DNA of 64,000 nucleotides, from assembly GCA_002842035.1 (NCBI GenBank), contig PHBP01000004.1, positions 62,001 through 126,000 on the forward strand. Direction: 5' to 3'. The position numbers and the translations under genes are program-made. The notes beneath the pieces are model-generated. The model did no database searches, had not been told where the DNA came from, and was given only the letters and a program-made list of their open reading frames with translations. The stretch is from Candidatus Cloacimonetes bacterium HGW-Cloacimonetes-2. Lineage in GTDB: Bacteria; Cloacimonadota; Cloacimonadia; Cloacimonadales; Cloacimonadaceae. How positions within the stretch are numbered: the first letter of the stretch is position 1; every line of letters starts with the position of its first letter. This document shows, in pieces, positions 61,002-64,000 of the stretch.

Positions 61002-63098
61002 TTATTCTACTACGAGTAAGGAAATATCCGCCAGCTTCAGGAAGACCTGCTTGATCCTCCAGAGCAAAGCATAGCGGTTTTGCCTGATGGTGGTGTCTTC
61101 CACATTGACCAGGACTTTGTCAAAGAAGAGGTCGATACTGGAGCCATACGCTACGAGCAGCTCGATAGTGCCGGGATAGTCGTTTTCCAGCAGTCGCTGC
61201 TTTACCTTTTGTTCCAGACTGACCAGGTCTTGGTAGAGCAGTAATTCTGCTTCTTCAGTGAGCAGGCTTTCATTGACGGCAGAATGCTCTTTTTCTGCAG
61301 CTATGATATTGGAGACGCGCTTAAAGCCAATCACCAAACGGACAAAGTCCTCACGATTGCGATAGCTCTGCAGCGCTGTAGCTCGATAGATCAGATCTGT
61401 GACGTCAAAGCAATCTTCCTGCATTACTGCATCCACGACATCGTAATCGATCCCGTTTTGCTGGAGCAACCACTCAACACGTTGCTTCATAAAACCACGC
61501 ACCATCACAGGAGATTCTTCCTGGATACCGGCTTCTGTATTGATAAGCTCCAGGCTCTGATCAATCAAGCGCTCCAGATTGAGCTTCCACTTGCGTTGAC
61601 CGATGATTTGCACAATCCCGTTTGCTGCTCTGCGTAAGGCATACGGATCGCCGGAGCCTGTAGGCATCATTCCAATGGCGATGATTCCGCAGACAGTATC
61701 AAGCTTGTCTGCTATAGCCACAAGACTGCCGGTAATGGTCTCAGGGAGGCTGTCGCCCTGTCCCTTTGGCATATAATGTTCATAGATAGCTTCCGCCACT
61801 TCCGGATCTTCCCCGCCTGCCAAGGCATACTGCTTTCCGATATAACCCTGCAGCTTGGTAAATTCTTTTTCCCCCAGCATAGTTGTCACCAGATCAGCTT
61901 TGCAGAGCTTAGCTGCTCTGATGGCTTTGGCAACGGTTTCTTCCCCCAGACCAAGCTCACTTGAGATAAAGACAGCAAGCGAAGCAATCCTGTTGGATTT
62001 CGCTGCCACAGTGCCTAATTTGGATTGAAACACCACTTCATTGAGTTTTGGTATATAGCTCTCAAGCGGCTTTGCGCTATCTTCCTTGAAGTACCACATA
62101 GCATCCGCCAGCCTTGCACGTACGACCTTTTCGTTACCACCCCGGATAATCTCCGAGCAAGCCGGATCGCCATTTGAGATAAAGACGAATTTGTTAGTGA
62201 GTTTCCCGGTCTTATCCACTACAGAAAAGTACTTCTGATTCTGGCTGATGGTCGAGCTGATAATCTTGTCCGGCAAGACCAGAAACTCCCTGTCAAACTC
62301 TGCCACCACGGCAGTCGGATACTCCACCAGATCAGTGACCGTATCGATCAGTCGTTCATCCATCACAACCTTCTGTGATGAGTCCTGCCCCAGGCAACTC
62401 TCCAGTTGTGCTCTCAGGATCGCTTTACGTTCATCCCGCAAAGCTATCACGCGGTGCTCTCTCAGTGTCCCACAATAGTTCGCCTGGCTACAGATCTGGA
62501 TTTCCTTGCCCAGTCCCAGATACCTGTTGCCATAGCTGGTTCTGCCACTCTTGATTCCATATGCTTCCAGCGGTAGCAGTTCATCTCCCCAAAGTGCCAC
62601 AATCCAGCGCAAAGGCCGGATAAAGCCCAGCTTTGCCTGATTCCAGATCATCTTCTTGGGGAAAGGTATCTGCGGTAAAAGCTCCAGCAACCACTGTGAG
62701 ATGATTTCCGCTGTCTGCCTGCCCGGGATATCCAGATCGATACAGACGAATTCGCCTTTTTCTGTGCTTTCTGTGCTTACCTGGCTGATATCCGCCTGGT
62801 TCTTTTTCAGAAATCCCAATAGTGCCGGAGCTGGTGCTCCATCTGCAGTAAAGGCAATTGACTTGGCGGGACCGGTGCGATGCAGCTTGCGATCTGCCTG
62901 TGCCGAAAGGAGTCCTTTGCACTCGATCACAAACCTGCGTGGTGTAGAGCTCAGCATCAGTTCACTATATGCCAGCTCAGTGGTTTTAAGCAGATTCTCA
63001 AAGCTTTGTTTGATGTATTTAACTGCCGGATCAATCGAATCAACCGGGATTTCTTCGACACCGATTTCCACGAGCAGATCTTTGTAATCCAAAATCAT
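61002..63098 (-). CDS. glyS: Glycyl-tRNA synthetase beta subunit
   Basis: 698-residue beta chain of the bacterial alpha2-beta2 glycine-tRNA ligase; it binds tRNA while the alpha chain (GlyQ) carries the active site. The N-terminus (DLLVEIGVEEIPVDSIDPAV), the central IRPLRWIVALWGDELLP, the HD-like PKGQGDSLPETITGSLVAIADKLDT and the C-terminal anticodon-binding part match the family. Length is normal for beta alone, so glyQ is not fused. No glyQ is adjacent in the window, unusual because the genes are normally paired. It lies 18 bases upstream of pta. Confidence 0.95.
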   Translation of the reverse strand: MILDYKDLLVEIGVEEIPVDSIDPAVKYIKQSFENLLKTTELAYSELMLSSTPRRFVIECKGLLSAQADRKLHRTGPAKSIAFTADGAPAPALLGFLKKNQADISQVSTESTEKGEFVCIDLDIPGRQTAEIISQWLLELLPQIPFPKKMIWNQAKLGFIRPLRWIVALWGDELLPLEAYGIKSGRTSYGNRYLGLGKEIQICSQANYCGTLREHRVIALRDERKAILRAQLESCLGQDSSQKVVMDERLIDTVTDLVEYPTAVVAEFDREFLVLPDKIISSTISQNQKYFSVVDKTGKLTNKFVFISNGDPACSEIIRGGNEKVVRARLADAMWYFKEDSAKPLESYIPKLNEVVFQSKLGTVAAKSNRIASLAVFISSELGLGEETVAKAIRAAKLCKADLVTTMLGEKEFTKLQGYIGKQYALAGGEDPEVAEAIYEHYMPKGQGDSLPETITGSLVAIADKLDTVCGIIAIGMMPTGSGDPYALRRAANGIVQIIGQRKWKLNLERLIDQSLELINTEAGIQEESPVMVRGFMKQRVEWLLQQNGIDYDVVDAVMQEDCFDVTDLIYRATALQSYRNREDFVRLVIGFKRVSNIIAAEKEHSAVNESLLTEEAELLLYQDLVSLEQKVKQRLLENDYPGTIELLVAYGSSIDLFFDKVLVNVEDTTIRQNRYALLWRIKQVFLKLADISLLVVE

Positions 63099-63107
63099 CC
63101 CCGTTAA

Positions 63108-64000
63108 TTAGAATTTATAATTCAGGCTTAGCTGATTGAGCAGACCCAGGTCTCCCCCGGAGCTCAGCCCATAAGATATCTGATAATTGCGCCAGTTCCA
63201 AGCCGCACCCAGAGCCAGCCCTGAGGTCCAGCCCCAGTTTCCGCCGATATTGCCATCTCCGGCATCGCTGGAGAAACCGCCTCTGAGTATAAAGGCGTCA
63301 TTAAGATTGTATTCCAGCCCAAGCCCTGCAACGATGTTTTCGCCTGTAGCTTTGCTGATATCCAGGCTGGAGATTACCCGCTCGCCAAAGCGGTAGCTGA
63401 CACCTGCAGCAGCGATAAAAGGCAGGGTCTCTTTGTACTCTGAATCGGAGTAATGCGTCAGTTGCAAGCCCAGATTGCGAAATCCCAGCCCCACCTTGAT
63501 ACGATCATTGACCGGATGATGAAAGAGTCCGCCATCCAAAACAACCGCCATTGCAGAGCTATCGTCGATCTGATCATACACGACCTTGATACTGCCGCCC
63601 AGATCGATCATCGGGCTTACAAACTTGGCAAGCGAAAAGCCGGCTATGATATTCTGTGCACCAAAGGTCTCGCCGGTCTCGATCAGATCTCCCTGTTGAG
63701 AGATCTCGGTGCGTTCCATCGTACCAAAATTCATATACTTGAGCTGAAAACCATAGGCAGTAAAAGGATCTTTGGAGCGCACAAATTGCACTGCACCGCC
63801 ATTGGTATCCACATAATAATTCACATAGGTGCTACTGATTTCCGATTGATCCAGCCTGATAATCGAAGCCGGATTAAACTGCATTCCATCGGGATTCTTT
63901 TCCAAGCCCATCATCGCCTGCCCCATTGCGGCAGCGCGAGCGGATATGCTTACTTTGAGAGGCGCGAAACCGGCAGTGCCGGCATCTTCGTTTATAGCAT
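63108..64000 (-). CDS. PorV/PorQ-like outer-membrane protein, 5' end beyond the window
   Basis: About 297 visible codons of a UPF0164-type barrel. The frame runs unbroken past base 63926 to the window edge and includes EDAGTAGFAPLKVSISARAA then AMGQAMMG, the PorV-family start pattern, so an internal ATG at 63926 is not the real start. The body has NPDGMQFNPASI and barrel strands, ending in the aromatic SLNYKF. A second PorV-like protein in this window (46746) lies in the surface cluster; this one opens a metabolic operon (glyS, pta). Whether it serves type IX secretion is inferred from family alone. Confidence 0.85.
   Translation of the reverse strand, partial: AINEDAGTAGFAPLKVSISARAAAMGQAMMGLEKNPDGMQFNPASIIRLDQSEISSTYVNYYVDTNGGAVQFVRSKDPFTAYGFQLKYMNFGTMERTEISQQGDLIETGETFGAQNIIAGFSLAKFVSPMIDLGGSIKVVYDQIDDSSAMAVVLDGGLFHHPVNDRIKVGLGFRNLGLQLTHYSDSEYKETLPFIAAAGVSYRFGERVISSLDISKATGENIVAGLGLEYNLNDAFILRGGFSSDAGDGNIGGNWGWTSGLALGAAWNWRNYQISYGLSSGGDLGLLNQLSLNYKF

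Overview
The window reads as a bacterial chromosome segment from the FCB superphylum, most likely Candidatus Cloacimonadota or a close relative. This is an inference from gene content, not a database match. The evidence is: several secreted proteins with FlgD-like, type IX-style C-terminal sorting domains; PorV/UPF0164-type barrels; a C25 (gingipain/PorU-like) peptidase; TonB receptors with carboxypeptidase-regulatory N-domains; a DUF4249 lipoprotein; a short primary sigma factor without region 1.1; and amino-acid fermentation enzymes (hutH, ptb, pta, ppdK, aspC). No tRNA, rRNA, CRISPR array, transposase or prophage was seen.

Layout. 1-8069 (minus): partial cysS, a C25 surface peptidase, a small membrane protein, rlmH, ptb, an RpoD-type sigma factor, a LysM-M23 protein and acyP. 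8070-8803: gene-free, holding a composite repeat and the ppdK terminator. 8804-11524 (minus): ppdK. 11780-17917 (plus): an ATPase-TPR protein, an LPP20-like exported protein, a second repeat copy, a DUF1232 protein, rdgB and a phosphomannomutase/phosphoglucomutase, ending at a terminator between convergent genes. 17987-24478 (minus): hutH, a TPR lipoprotein, a membrane protein, truA and hisS in order of reading. 24696-30678 (minus): a four-module CoA-disulfide reductase/rhodanese/TusA/DsrE fusion, a third repeat copy, an ArsB/NhaD-type transporter, and a BtuF/BtuC pair without its ATPase. 30812-38540 (plus): cardiolipin synthase and an AddB/AddA-like helicase-nuclease pair.

38553-56259 (minus) is about 17.7 kb of envelope genes: a DUF4249 lipoprotein with its TonB receptor, two type IX-style cargo proteins, a fourth and largest repeat copy, a PorV-like barrel, a 1027-residue secreted protein, tonB, exbD, exbD, exbB and a large TonB receptor. 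The receptors, the energising complex and the surface cargo plausibly form one outer-membrane uptake/display system. 56279-64000 (minus) is one tight operon: a PorV/PorQ-like protein (5' end outside the window), glyS, pta, an aminotransferase, a small membrane protein, a PfkB kinase, purM and a short ORF carrying a long perfect palindrome.

The most unusual signals are non-coding or composite: (1) a four-copy intergenic repeat family with a constant 54-base foldable core, two copies of which carry further hairpin modules in the same order; (2) a 59-base near-perfect palindrome read through in frame inside an ORF coupled to purM; (3) calcium-loop-like DGDG inserts shared by three proteins of the surface cluster. 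Several starts were moved from the longest ORF to the best ribosome-binding site, as noted per entry.
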